Below, piece by piece: positions 8,663 to 16,968 of a stretch of DNA of 64,000 nt (position 1 is the first letter of the stretch; each line of letters begins with the position of its first letter). A program made the translations under genes and the position numbers. The stretch is from Streptomyces griseorubiginosus. Its GTDB lineage: Bacteria > Actinomycetota > Actinomycetes > Streptomycetales > Streptomycetaceae. The notes under the pieces are model-generated. The model was given only the letters and a program-made list of their open reading frames with translations. It was not told the DNA's origin and did no database searches. The DNA lies in contig NZ_KQ948734.1 in assembly GCF_001514195.1 (NCBI RefSeq), positions 1,369,076-1,433,075 of the forward strand, in the 5' to 3' direction.

Positions 8663-9384
8663 GCGGTACGGCCTTCCGGGTCGGCCATCGGGGGCAGGTG
8701 CACGGTGTTGACCCGGCGGCCGTCCAGGAGGGTGACGGTACGGTCCGCCAGGGCCGCGGTGTCGGTGTCGTGCGTCGCCAGGACCACGGTGATGCCGTGG
8801 GAGCGGGCGGCCGTGGTGAGCGTGCGCAGGACGTGGCCGCGGTCCGCCCGGTGCAGCGGGGCGGTCGGCTCGTCCGCGAAGAGCACCGACGGGGCCGGGG
8901 CCAGGGCGCGGGCGATGCAGACGCGCTGGCGCTCGGACTGGGTCAGCTCGTGCGGGCGCCTGCGGGTGCGGTCGCCGATGTCGAGGCGCTCCAGCCACTC
9001 CAGCGCGGCCGTCCGGGCCCGCCGGCGGCCGGTGCCGCGCAGCATGAGGGGCAGGGCCGCGTTCTCCCAGGCGTTGAGCTCCGGGACGAGCACCGGGGCT
9101 GGGTCGATCCACCCGAAGCGGTCCCGGCGCAGCCGCTCCCGGGTCATCGGGCCCATGGTGTGCACGGGCGCGCTGTTGAACCAGACCTCGCCGCGCTGGG
9201 CCGGGGTGAGCCCCGACAGGCATCTCAGCAGCGCGGTCTTGCCGCTGCCGCGCGGGCCGCTCACGGCGAGGATCTCGCCCTCGCGCACTCCGAGGGAGAC
9301 GCCCTGGAGCGCCGGCGAGCCGTCGCGGTGGGTGAAGTGCAGGGAGCGTGCCCAGAGCACGTCGTTGTCGGGCGGGGCCTCCAT
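8644..9384 (-). CDS. ABC transporter ATP-binding protein (MacB/LolD type)
   Basis: 246-residue cytoplasmic ATPase. Walker A is GPRGSGKTALL near residue 43, Walker B is VLFADEPTAPL, followed by H-loop VVLATHDTD. The signature reads ELTQSERQRV instead of LSGGQQQR, a divergent but known variation in this subgroup. Together with the overlapping downstream permease it makes a two-gene transporter of the FtsX/MacB type, usually an exporter. Its promoter region holds a -10-like TAGCGT at 9474-9469 and a leader hairpin at 9425-9438. Confidence 0.88.
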   Translation of the reverse strand: MEAPPDNDVLWARSLHFTHRDGSPALQGVSLGVREGEILAVSGPRGSGKTALLRCLSGLTPAQRGEVWFNSAPVHTMGPMTRERLRRDRFGWIDPAPVLVPELNAWENAALPLMLRGTGRRRARTAALEWLERLDIGDRTRRRPHELTQSERQRVCIARALAPAPSVLFADEPTAPLHRADRGHVLRTLTTAARSHGITVVLATHDTDTAALADRTVTLLDGRRVNTVHLPPMADPEGRTACSLSV

Positions 9385-9424
9385 GGGCGTACACCTCGTA
9401 TCAGATCCGTTGTGCCGTGCTGAT

Positions 9425-9438
9425 CCCCCGTGCGGGGG
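9425..9438 (-). promoter_or_regulatory. Leader hairpin upstream of the ABC exporter genes
   Basis: A perfect 14-bp palindrome CCCCCGTGCGGGGG lies in the predicted leader, between the -10-like hexamer TAGCGT (minus strand, 9474-9469) and the ATPase start at 9384. It could be an operator or a leader stem. I see no matching half-sites elsewhere in the window. Confidence 0.4.
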
Positions 9439-9508
9439 AACGAAGACAGGGCCGATCGGTTACCAGGCACGCTAGGGAAACGGGGGCGCGACCCCGGACA
9501 GCACGCGG

Positions 9509-9549
9509 CCCGGGGCGCATCCCTGTCACTCGGACGGGTGCGCCCCGGG
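9509..9549 (-). terminator. Terminator of the class III aminotransferase gene
   Basis: 14-bp stem (9509-9522 with 9536-9549, one G-U pair) and 13-nt loop, about 36 nt beyond the stop of the aminotransferase gene. It separates that gene from the ABC exporter operon transcribed in the same direction. Confidence 0.75.
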
Positions 9550-9585
9550 TCGTACAAGCGGCTGAATCGCCGAACGCGTCGAAGG

Positions 9586-10950
9586 CTAGAGCTTCGTCCA
9601 GGCCTCCGTGAGGGTCGCGCGCAGGATCTGCTCGATCTCGTCGAAGGTCCCCTGGTCGGAGATCAGCGGCGGGGCGAGCTGGACGACCGGGTCGCCGCGG
9701 TCGTCGGCACGGCAGTAGAGACCGTTGTCGTACAGGGCCTTGGAGAGGAAGCCGTACAGGACGCGCTCGGTCTCCTCGTCGTTGAAGGACTCCTTGGTCG
9801 CCTTGTCCTTCACCAGCTCGATGCCGTAGAAGAAGCCGTTGCCGCGGACGTCGCCGACGATCGGCAGGTCGTGCAGCTTCTCCAGGGTCGAGCGGAACGC
9901 GCCCTCGTTGTCGAGGACGTGCTGGTTGAGGTTCTCGCGCTCGAACAGGTCGAGGTTGGCGAGGCCGACGGCCGCGGAGACCGGGTGGCCGCCGAAGGTG
10001 TAGCCGTGCAGGAAGGTGTTGTCGCCCTTGTAGAACGGCTCGGCCAGGCGGTCGGAGATGATGCAGGCGCCGATCGGGGAGTAGCCCGAGGTCATGCCCT
10101 TGGCGCAGGTGATCATGTCCGGGACGTAGTCGAACTTGTCGCAGGCGAACATGGTGCCCAGGCGGCCGAAGGCGCAGATGACCTCGTCCGAGACCAGCAG
10201 CACGTCGTGGCGGTCGCAGATCTCGCGCACGCGCTGGAAGTAGCCGGGCGGGGGCGGGAAGCAGCCGCCCGCGTTCTGCACCGGCTCCAGGAACACGGCC
10301 GCGACGGTGTCCGGGCCCTCGAAGAGGATCTGCTGCTCGATCTGGTCGGCGGCCCAGCGGCCGAAGGCCTCCGGGTCGTCGCCGAACAGCGGGGCGCGGT
10401 AGATGTTGGTGTTCGGGACCTTGTGCGCGCCCGGGACCAGCGGCTCGAAGGGAGCCTTCAGGGCCGGCAGGCCGGTGATGGACAGGGCGCCCTGCGGGGT
10501 GCCGTGGTAGGCGACCGCGCGGGAGATGACCTTGTGCTTGGTGGGCTTGCCGGTCAGCTTGAAGTACTGCTTGGCGAGCTTCCAGGCGGTCTCCACCGCC
10601 TCGCCGCCGCCGGTGGTGAAGAAGACCTTGTTGAGGTCGCCGGGCGCGTGCTGCGCGAGGCGCTCCGCGAGTTCGACGGCCTTCGGGTGGGCGTAGGACC
10701 ACACCGGGAAGAACGCCAGGTCCTGCGCCTGCTTGAAGGCGGCCTCGGCGAGTTCCGTGCGGCCGTGACCGGCCTGCACCACGAACAGGCCTGCGAGGCC
10801 GTCGAGGTAGCGCTTGCCCTTGTCGTCGTAGATGTAGGTGCCCTCGCCCCGGACGATGGTCGGGACCGGGGAGTTCTCGTACGACGACATGCGGGTGAAG
10901 TGCATCCACAGGTGGTCGTACGCGGTGCGGCTGAGGTCCTTGGAGCTCAC
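9586..10950 (-). CDS. Class III aminotransferase, putrescine/omega-amino acid type
   Basis: 454-residue PLP enzyme. It would transfer an amino group from a polyamine or omega-amino acid to pyruvate, producing an aldehyde for the dehydrogenase encoded divergently at 11656. Visible: the phosphate-binding TTGGGEAVE at 112-120, the PLP-contacting Asp255 in LLVSDEVICAFGR and the Schiff-base Lys284 in TCAKGMTSGY. Length and the FAC..DYVPDMIT pattern fit the omega-transaminase group. An Lrp-type regulator lies 19 nt upstream on the same strand and is probably its regulator. Exact donor (putrescine, beta-alanine or other) is inferred only from the polyamine setting. Confidence 0.88.
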   Translation of the reverse strand: MSSKDLSRTAYDHLWMHFTRMSSYENSPVPTIVRGEGTYIYDDKGKRYLDGLAGLFVVQAGHGRTELAEAAFKQAQDLAFFPVWSYAHPKAVELAERLAQHAPGDLNKVFFTTGGGEAVETAWKLAKQYFKLTGKPTKHKVISRAVAYHGTPQGALSITGLPALKAPFEPLVPGAHKVPNTNIYRAPLFGDDPEAFGRWAADQIEQQILFEGPDTVAAVFLEPVQNAGGCFPPPPGYFQRVREICDRHDVLLVSDEVICAFGRLGTMFACDKFDYVPDMITCAKGMTSGYSPIGACIISDRLAEPFYKGDNTFLHGYTFGGHPVSAAVGLANLDLFERENLNQHVLDNEGAFRSTLEKLHDLPIVGDVRGNGFFYGIELVKDKATKESFNDEETERVLYGFLSKALYDNGLYCRADDRGDPVVQLAPPLISDQGTFDEIEQILRATLTEAWTKL

Positions 10951-10969
10951 GGTTATCGGGTCCTCACGG

Positions 10970-11485
10970 TTATCGGGTTCCCCACATGTAGGTCTGCTTC
11001 TTGAGCTTCAGATAGACGAAGCTCTCGGTGGAGCGCACTCCGGGGATGGCCCGGATACGGCGGTTGATGACCTCCAGGAGGTGGTCGTCGTCCTCGCAGA
11101 CGATCTCCACCATGAGGTCGAACGAGCCGGCGGTCATCACCACGTACTCGCATTCCGGCATGGCCGTCAGGGCCTCGGCCGCGGACTCCACGTCGCCCTC
11201 GACGTGGATACCGACCATCGCCTGGCGCCGGAAGCCCACGGTGAGCGGGTCCGTCACGGCGACGATCTGCATCACGCCCTGGTCGAGCAGCTTCTGGACG
11301 CGCTGGCGCACGGCCGCCTCGGACAGGCCCACGGCCTTGCCGATCGCGGCGTACGGACGGCGGCCGTCCTCCTGGAGCTGTTCGATGATGGCGAGGGAGA
11401 CGGCATCCAGATGCGGGGTGCCGTTCCTGGACTCACGGGAGTCCCTGGGGTCTGCGCTTCGACTGGCCACGACGTCACTGTGCAC
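10970..11485 (-). CDS. Lrp/AsnC family transcriptional regulator
   Basis: 171-residue regulator with an N-terminal winged helix-turn-helix (LDAVSLAIIEQLQEDGRRPY, then AIGKAVGLSEAAVRQRVQKL) and a C-terminal RAM ligand-binding domain (MVGIHVEGDVESAAEAL...VMTAGSFDLMVEIVC). Lrp proteins sense amino acids or related amines and often control the neighbouring catabolic gene. This one sits between the aminotransferase and the divergent aldehyde dehydrogenase. Start choice is uncertain: TTG 11506, GTG 11485 and GTG 11470 are all in frame. I chose 11485, 12 nt after GGAAG. Confidence 0.88.
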   Translation of the reverse strand: MHSDVVASRSADPRDSRESRNGTPHLDAVSLAIIEQLQEDGRRPYAAIGKAVGLSEAAVRQRVQKLLDQGVMQIVAVTDPLTVGFRRQAMVGIHVEGDVESAAEALTAMPECEYVVMTAGSFDLMVEIVCEDDDHLLEVINRRIRAIPGVRSTESFVYLKLKKQTYMWGTR

Positions 11486-11545
11486 GACGTCTCGACACTT
11501 CCGCAAGGCCGTGGCGATGAAATCCGTTGTTTACGCTACGGAGAC

Positions 11546-11560
11546 CTGCGGATTTCGCAG
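11546..11560. promoter_or_regulatory. Candidate Lrp operator in the divergent promoter region
   Basis: Inverted repeat CTGCG-GATTT-CGCAG, 15 bp. It lies between a minus-strand -10-like TAGCGT (11538-11533, for the Lrp gene) and the plus-strand promoter at 11581. Position and shape suit a regulator binding between two divergent genes; assignment to Lrp is an inference. Confidence 0.45.
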
Positions 11561-11580
11561 CCTTGGCGCGATCGGGGGTG

Positions 11581-11608
11581 TTGAAAACGTGGGCTGCCGG
11601 ATTAGGGT
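11581..11608 (+). promoter_or_regulatory. Promoter of the aldehyde dehydrogenase gene
   Basis: -35 TTGAAA (11581-11586), 16-nt spacer, -10 TAGGGT (11603-11608), a good fit to the Streptomyces housekeeping pattern. Predicted start of transcription near 11615, giving a 40-nt leader that ends with AGGAGG six nt before the GTG start. Confidence 0.65.
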
Positions 11609-11655
11609 GGGTGTCTCAGTCAGTGGACAGTTCCAACCCCTTCAGGAGGCCGGCA

Positions 11656-13095
11656 GTGAGCACCGAGCTGCGTCGTCTGCGCAACTACATCGACGGTGAG
11701 TTCCGGGACGCCGCCGATGGACGGACCACGGACGTGGTCAACCCCGCGACCGGTGAGGCGTACGCGACCGCGCCGCTGTCCGGGCAGGCGGACGTGGACG
11801 CGGCGATGGCCGCCGCGGCTGCCGCCTTCCCGGTCTGGCGGGACAAGACGCCCGCCGAGCGCCAGAAGGCCCTGCTGAAGATCGCGGACGCGTTCGAGGA
11901 GCGGGCCGAGGAGCTCATCGCCGCCGAGGTGGAGAACACCGGCAAGCCGATCGGGCTCACGCGGGACGAGGAGATCCCGCCCATGATCGACCAGATCCGC
12001 TTCTTCGCCGGTGCGGCGCGGATGCTGGAGGGCCGCTCGGCCGGCGAGTACATGGAGGGCCTCACCTCGATCGTCCGCCGCGAGCCGGTCGGCGTCTGCG
12101 CGCAGGTCGCGCCGTGGAACTACCCGATGATGATGGCGGTGTGGAAGTTCGCGCCGGCGATCGCCGCGGGCAACACGGTCGTGCTGAAGCCGTCGGACAC
12201 GACGCCGGCTTCGACCGTCCTCATCGCCGAGATCATCGGGTCGATCCTGCCCAAGGGCGTCTTCAACGTCATCACCGGTGACCGCGACACCGGGCGGCTG
12301 ATGGTCGAGCACCCGACCCCGGCGATGGCCTCCATCACCGGGTCCGTGCGGGCCGGCATGTCGGTCGCCGAGTCCGCGTCCAGGGACCTGAAGCGGGTGC
12401 ACCTGGAGCTGGGCGGCAAGGCGCCGGTCGTCGTCTTCGAGGACACCGACATCGCCAAGGCCGTCGAGGACATCTCCGTCGCGGGCTTCTTCAACGCCGG
12501 TCAGGACTGTACGGCGGCCACGCGCGTGCTGGTGCAGTCCTCGATCCACGACGAGTTCGTGGCCGCGCTGGCGAAGGCCGCCGCCGAGACGAAGACGGGG
12601 CAGCCGGACGACGAGGACGTGCTGTTCGGTCCCCTCAACAACCCGAACCAGCTCAAGCAGGTCTCCGGGTTCATCGACCGGCTGCCCGCGCACGCGAAGG
12701 TCGAGGCGGGCGGTCACCAGGTCGGCGACAAGGGGTACTTCTACGCGCCGACCGTGGTGTCGGGGCTGAAGCAGGACGACGAGATCATCCAGAACGAGGT
12801 GTTCGGGCCGGTCATCACCGTGCAGTCCTTCTCCGACGAGGAGCAGGCCGTGTCCTGGGCCAACGGGGTCGAGTACGCGCTCGCGTCCTCGGTGTGGACC
12901 AAGGACCACGGCCGTGCGATGCGGATGTCGAAGAAGCTGGACTTCGGGTGCGTGTGGATCAACACGCACATCCCGCTGGTCGCGGAGATGCCGCACGGCG
13001 GGTTCAAGAAGTCGGGCTACGGCAAGGACCTGTCGGGGTACGGGTTCGAGGACTACACGCGGATCAAGCATGTGATGACGTCGTTGGACGCGTAG
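11656..13095 (+). CDS. Aldehyde dehydrogenase, gamma-aminobutyraldehyde type
   Basis: 479-residue NAD(P)-dependent aldehyde dehydrogenase. Expected to oxidise 4-aminobutyraldehyde (from putrescine) to GABA in the cytoplasm. The substrate-binding and catalytic features are complete: APWNYP, the general base Glu251 in HLELGGKAP and the nucleophile Cys285 in NAGQDCTAATR. NAGQDCTA is typical of aminobutyraldehyde or betaine-aldehyde dehydrogenases. GTG start at 11656 is supported by AGGAGG at 11644-11649 and by its own promoter. It is divergent from the Lrp and aminotransferase genes. It resembles the paralogue at 20833, so the region carries two of this type. Confidence 0.9.
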   Translation: MSTELRRLRNYIDGEFRDAADGRTTDVVNPATGEAYATAPLSGQADVDAAMAAAAAAFPVWRDKTPAERQKALLKIADAFEERAEELIAAEVENTGKPIGLTRDEEIPPMIDQIRFFAGAARMLEGRSAGEYMEGLTSIVRREPVGVCAQVAPWNYPMMMAVWKFAPAIAAGNTVVLKPSDTTPASTVLIAEIIGSILPKGVFNVITGDRDTGRLMVEHPTPAMASITGSVRAGMSVAESASRDLKRVHLELGGKAPVVVFEDTDIAKAVEDISVAGFFNAGQDCTAATRVLVQSSIHDEFVAALAKAAAETKTGQPDDEDVLFGPLNNPNQLKQVSGFIDRLPAHAKVEAGGHQVGDKGYFYAPTVVSGLKQDDEIIQNEVFGPVITVQSFSDEEQAVSWANGVEYALASSVWTKDHGRAMRMSKKLDFGCVWINTHIPLVAEMPHGGFKKSGYGKDLSGYGFEDYTRIKHVMTSLDA

Positions 13096-13130
13096 GTCGA
13101 AGGCCGTAGGTCGTCTGCGGGTGCGTGGGG

Positions 13131-13157
13131 GCTGGTCGCGCAGTTCCCCGCGCCCCT
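13131..13157 (+). repeat. Dispersed intergenic repeat, copy 1
   Basis: Core GCGCAGTTCCCCGCGCCCCT preceded by GCTGGTC. It lies 36 nt after the aldehyde dehydrogenase stop. Full-length copies also at 43933 (same strand) and, inverted, at 19189 and 51878; a shorter copy at 18906. The core can fold into a small CGCG hairpin. Confidence 0.9.
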
Positions 13158-13279
13158 AGGTGGGTGCAGGCTCGGCCCTCCGAGATGCGCAGGGCGCTCG
13201 ACAGGGTGTCCGCCGCACCCCGCTGTCCTCGACGCTGCGTCGATTGCCGGGCCGCGGTGCGGGGCGGCAAGCTGCGGCA

Positions 13280-14470
13280 ATGCCACCTGCACCGCGGACG
13301 TCTCCGCTCTCCCGTCGGACTTTGCTGCGCGCGCTCGGTGGTGGGGCGGTGTCGGGCGGGCTCGCCGGCTGCGGTGTGCCCGCCGCCTACGTGTCGGCGG
13401 GCGATCGGGCCATACCCGATCGCTCCGCCGCCGACAAGCGGCTGACCTGGGCGAACTGGCCGCTGTACATCGACACGGACGACTCCGACGCGACGAAGCG
13501 GCCGACGCTGGACGCCTTCCGGAAGCGCACCGGGATCGCCGTCGACTACGTCGAGGAGATCAACGACAACGACGAGTTCTTCGGCAAGATCAGCCCCGCC
13601 CTCATGAACCACCAGCAGACCGGACGCGACCTCATCGTCATGAGCGACTGGATGTGCGCGCGCTTCGTGCGGCTGGGCTGGGTGCAGGAGATGGACCGGG
13701 CGCGGCAGCCGAACGTCACGAAGTACCTTGACCCGCTGCTGCGTTCCCCCGCCTTCGACCCGGGCCGCAGGTACACCGTGCCGTGGCAGTCGGGGATCAC
13801 CGGGATCGCGTACAACCGCAGGAAACTGGGCCGCGAGATCCGGCACGTGAAGGACCTCTGGGCGAGCGACCTCAAGGGCCGGGTCACCCTGCTCTCGGGG
13901 CTCGACGAAGCCTTCGCACTGCTCATGCAGGGCAACGGCGTCGACATCACCCGGTGGACGGCGAACGACTTCGACGAGGTCTGCGACCAGGTCGAGAAGT
14001 ACGTCAGGAGCGGCCGGATCCGCCGCTTCACCGGCAACGACTACACCAAGGACCTCGTCACCGGCGACGTCCTGGCCTGCCAGGCCTACTCCGGGGACGT
14101 GATCCAGCTCCAGGCCGACAACCCCGACATCCGCTTCGTCGTCCCCGAGGAGGGCGCGGAGCTGTGGTCGGACTCCCTGATGATCCCGGACCGGGCCCTG
14201 CACAAGACCAACGCCGAGCGGCTGATCGACTACTACTACGAGCCCGAGGTCGCCGCCGAACTCGCCGCCTGGGTCAACTACGTCTGCCCCGTCCCCGCCG
14301 CGCGCGAGGTGCTGGCCGCGTCGAAGGACGAGGACACCGCGGCGCTCGCCGAGAACCCGCTGATCTTCCCGGACGCGGAGATGCGCGAACGGCTGGTGAT
14401 CGCGCGGGACATCACGGCGAAGGGGCGGGTCGGGTTCGCCAAGCGGTGGAACGCGATCGTGGGGTTGTGA
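13280..14470 (+). CDS. PotD-like polyamine-binding lipoprotein (orphan)
   Basis: 396-residue binding protein for putrescine or spermidine, exported as a twin-arginine lipoprotein: SRRTLLRALGG followed by the lipobox LAGC. Polyamine-family segments seen are LTWANWPLYID, INDNDEFFGKI, GRDLIVMSDW, RRFTGNDYTKD and KTNAERLIDYYYEPE. It is clearly a paralogue of the PotD protein at 22426, sharing nearly all these blocks, but no permease or ATPase gene is next to it. It may supply the PotABC system or the aldehyde dehydrogenase operon. The start is uncertain: ATG 13280 leaves a normal signal sequence, but its Shine-Dalgarno sequence is weak. Confidence 0.85.
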   Translation: MPPAPRTSPLSRRTLLRALGGGAVSGGLAGCGVPAAYVSAGDRAIPDRSAADKRLTWANWPLYIDTDDSDATKRPTLDAFRKRTGIAVDYVEEINDNDEFFGKISPALMNHQQTGRDLIVMSDWMCARFVRLGWVQEMDRARQPNVTKYLDPLLRSPAFDPGRRYTVPWQSGITGIAYNRRKLGREIRHVKDLWASDLKGRVTLLSGLDEAFALLMQGNGVDITRWTANDFDEVCDQVEKYVRSGRIRRFTGNDYTKDLVTGDVLACQAYSGDVIQLQADNPDIRFVVPEEGAELWSDSLMIPDRALHKTNAERLIDYYYEPEVAAELAAWVNYVCPVPAAREVLAASKDEDTAALAENPLIFPDAEMRERLVIARDITAKGRVGFAKRWNAIVGL

Positions 14471-14609
14471 GCGGGGGCCGGCGGCCGCGTGTGCCGTTCT
14501 GCCGGCCTGTGGGTCATTCCGCCGGCCCTGTGGTCGTTCCAGCGACGGTGTGTGCCGTTGCGGCGGGGGTATCCGCTTCGCACTGCACCCGTCGGAGGAG
14601 AGGTAGCGC

Positions 14610-15035
14610 ATGTCCGCGTCGCTCGTGGAAACGGTCGATATCGAGGCCCCCGTCGCCGTCGCGTGGTCGCTGTGGAGCGATGTGACCCGGTGGCCGGCCT
14701 TCCTGAGCCACGTACGTCTGGTGGACCGGCTGGACGAGCGCCGTTTCGCCTGGCAGCTCCAACTGCCCGGCGCCGACCGGAACTTCGTCGCGGAGCTGAC
14801 CGAGGTCGTCCCGGAGGACCGCATCGCCTGGCACACGGTGGAGGGCGTGCATCACGCGGGCGTGGTCACCTTCCACCGGCTCAGCGACACGTCGAGCCGG
14901 GTGACCCTCCAGATCGAGTACGACCCGCAGGGATTCATCGAGCACCTCGGCGCCCTGACCAACCTGGACTCGGTCCTCGCCAACTACGACCTCGGCGAGT
15001 TCCAGAAACTGGCGGAGACAGCGGCGGCGTCCTGA
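14610..15035 (+). CDS. SRPBCC family protein (START-like fold)
   Basis: 141-residue protein with the START/polyketide-cyclase-like fold: starts SLVETVDIEAPVAVAWSLWSDV and continues with W-x-x-FL and VTLQIEYDPQG, as in coenzyme-Q-binding or cyclase-like families. Such domains bind hydrophobic ligands; no enzyme activity can be assigned. A strong GGAGGAGAGG lies six nt before the ATG. The 139-nt gap before it carries nothing I recognise. It is on the same strand as the PotD-like gene but not obviously linked to it. Confidence 0.75.
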   Translation: MSASLVETVDIEAPVAVAWSLWSDVTRWPAFLSHVRLVDRLDERRFAWQLQLPGADRNFVAELTEVVPEDRIAWHTVEGVHHAGVVTFHRLSDTSSRVTLQIEYDPQGFIEHLGALTNLDSVLANYDLGEFQKLAETAAAS

Positions 15036-15060
15036 GAGGAACCCTGGCCCTCCTAATATT

Positions 15061-15089
15061 TTGAACATGTTCAATTCCGGGCGTACGCT
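15061..15089 (+). promoter_or_regulatory. Leaderless promoter overlapped by a perfect 14-bp palindrome
   Basis: TTGAACATGTTCAA (15061-15074) is a perfect palindrome whose first six bases are the -35 (TTGAAC). A 17-nt spacer leads to -10 TACGCT (15084-15089), which ends 6 nt before the ATG at 15096. The layout predicts a leaderless transcript controlled by a dimeric repressor bound over the -35. The regulator is not identified. Confidence 0.65.
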
Positions 15090-15095
15090 GCTGCC

Positions 15096-15611
15096 ATGAG
15101 CGACAGAGCCGCCCAACTCAGGGGCATCCGCGCATGGCTGGTGGTCTTCGTCGTCTGCCTGGTGCTCAGCGGGGCCACCGCGTTCCCACTGGTCCACGAG
15201 CTGCGGTGGACCGAGGAAGTGCTGCGTCACCTGCCCGCGCCGGACGCCCTCACGGACTGGATCACCCGCGTCCGGCGCGGACTCGACACCGCCGACGCCG
15301 ACTATCCCTTCCTCCTCTACGGCACGGACTGGCTGGCCTTCGCCCACCTGGTCATCGCGGTCGCCTTCTACGGCCCCTACCGCGACCCGGTCCGCAACGT
15401 CTGGGTCGTCGAGTTCGGGATGATCGCCTGCGCGGGGATCATCCCGCTCGCCCTGATCTGCGGACCGATCCGGGGCATCCCGTTCTGGTGGAGCGTGCTC
15501 GACATGGCGTTCGGGGTGGTCGGAGTGGTGCCGCTGTACGTCGTACGGAGGAGGATCAAGCGGCTGGAGGCGCTCACCCAGCCCGGCGTCCGGGCCGTGC
15601 CTGCTACTTGA
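15096..15611 (+). CDS. Hypothetical membrane protein, four predicted helices
   Basis: 171 residues with hydrophobic segments at about 14-34 (LVVFVVCLVLSGATAFPLV), 78-95 (WLAFAHLVIAVAFYGPY), 104-124 (VEFGMIACAGIIPLALICG) and 127-148 (FWWSVLDMAFGVVGVVPLYV). No catalytic motif is visible and I do not recognise the family beyond being a conserved-looking bacterial membrane protein. It has its own regulated promoter. Its stop overlaps the convergent serine hydrolase stop by 8 nt, so no terminator fits between them. Confidence 0.65.
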   Translation: MSDRAAQLRGIRAWLVVFVVCLVLSGATAFPLVHELRWTEEVLRHLPAPDALTDWITRVRRGLDTADADYPFLLYGTDWLAFAHLVIAVAFYGPYRDPVRNVWVVEFGMIACAGIIPLALICGPIRGIPFWWSVLDMAFGVVGVVPLYVVRRRIKRLEALTQPGVRAVPAT

Positions 15612-16773
15612 GTGCGGCCGTGATGATCCGGCCGACGACCGGGTTCGCGTCCTCGCTCTTGGCGTCGGTGGAGTTGACCGAGTAGACGATCGTGCGGCGC
15701 AGGTCGCAGGTACCGGCGATCGCCGAGTTGTAGCCGTACCGGCCACCGGTCTTGACCCAGTACACCGTCCCTCCGGACTCGTAGCGCTGGAGGCCGCCCG
15801 CGCTGTAACTCGCGCCCGTGATGTCCGCCGGGACGGCGAACAGCTCCCTCATCAGCGGCCGCGGGACGATCCGGCCCCGGAAGAGGCCGGTGAGCAGGCG
15901 CTCCAGGTCCGCGGTCGTGGAGATCATGTCCCCGGCCGCGAACCGGTCCGCCTGGTTCCACTCCGTGACGTCGAGGAGTTCCGTGGTCCCGTCGGCCCTC
16001 CGCACCGCCTGGTAACCCTGGTTGTGCGGACCGAGGATGCGCGGGTCGGTGCCCGGGAAGTACGTGTCCCGCATCCCGGCGGGCGCCAGCACCAGCCGGG
16101 TCGCCTCCGAGGCGTACGGTCGCCCCGTCACCCGCTCGATCAGCAGGCCGAGGAACGTGTAGTTGATGTTGAGGTAGTGCTGCCGCTTTCCTGGGTCGAA
16201 CTCCGGCTCCTTGGCGCCCGCGGACGCGGCCACCCGCTGCGGGTCGAGCGTCTCGAAGCGGCGGGCGTAGAGCTCCTCGAAGGTGGTGCCGAGACCGTCG
16301 CCCGCCGGGATGCCGCTGGTGTGGTTCAGCAACTGGCGGACGGTGACCGGCTGGAACCGGCTGCCGAGGACACCGGGCAGATGGCGCTGGACCGGCCCGT
16401 CCAGGTCGATCCGCCCCTCGGCGGCCAGCCGCAGTACCGTCGCCGCCGTCACCACCTTCGTCGTGGACCCGGCCCGGAAGCGGGCGTCCGGGTCGGCGGG
16501 CCGCCCGCTCTCCAGGTCGTGCACGCCCGCACTGCCCCGCCACCTGCCGTCCCGGCCGCCGACCCGCACCAGGGCGGCGGTGGCGTCCGCGTCCGGAAGC
16601 CCGGCGATCGCGGCACGTAATGCCTTGGCGTCCGGGCCTGAGGCGGTGTGCGCGGTCGCAGGGGAGGCCGGCCCGGAGGCGGTGTGCGCGGTAGCCGGGG
16701 AGGCGGGCAGGGCGACGGTCAGGGGTGCGGCGAGGCTGCCGGCGAGGAGGCTTCTGCGACGGAGGTCAGGCAC
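15604..16773 (-). CDS. Exported serine hydrolase, class C beta-lactamase / DD-peptidase type
   Basis: 389-residue exported protein (RRRSLLAGSLAAPLTVALPA signal, probably twin-arginine) with penicillin-recognising motifs: Ser103-Thr-Thr-Lys106 (SxxK), Tyr200-Leu-Asn202 (YxN) and KTGGRYG near residue 340. It is most likely a D-alanyl-D-alanine carboxypeptidase or esterase rather than a drug-hydrolysing enzyme. Residues 25-47 contain a directly duplicated 12-residue block (SPATAHTASGPA), encoded by a 36-bp DNA duplication. The 195-nt gap after the start (16774-16968) holds no gene and only a weak inverted repeat. Confidence 0.85.
   Translation of the reverse strand: MPDLRRRSLLAGSLAAPLTVALPASPATAHTASGPASPATAHTASGPDAKALRAAIAGLPDADATAALVRVGGRDGRWRGSAGVHDLESGRPADPDARFRAGSTTKVVTAATVLRLAAEGRIDLDGPVQRHLPGVLGSRFQPVTVRQLLNHTSGIPAGDGLGTTFEELYARRFETLDPQRVAASAGAKEPEFDPGKRQHYLNINYTFLGLLIERVTGRPYASEATRLVLAPAGMRDTYFPGTDPRILGPHNQGYQAVRRADGTTELLDVTEWNQADRFAAGDMISTTADLERLLTGLFRGRIVPRPLMRELFAVPADITGASYSAGGLQRYESGGTVYWVKTGGRYGYNSAIAGTCDLRRTIVYSVNSTDAKSEDANPVVGRIITAALK
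16640..16711. repeat. 36-bp tandem duplication inside the serine hydrolase gene
   Basis: Two copies of a 36-bp unit (offset exactly 36: GAGGCGGTGTGCGCGGT at 16640 and 16676) duplicate a 12-residue Ala/Thr/Ser-rich linker just after the signal peptide. In frame, so the protein is not disrupted. Confidence 0.85.
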
Positions 16774-16968
16774 GGGTCGGCTCCTGGGGACGTGGATGGT
16801 GTGTGATCATCCTGCGGGGCCGTGGAGCGGGCGGGATCCTCATGGAGGAGGGCCTGCACCCTGGTGGAACCCTGAGCAACTCACTCCTTCTGCAGAGGAG
16901 TTGCCCGGAGAATCCCCCTAAGGGAGGGGCGCTGACCGGAAGGGCGACGTGGTCCGGGCTCAGGGGTG

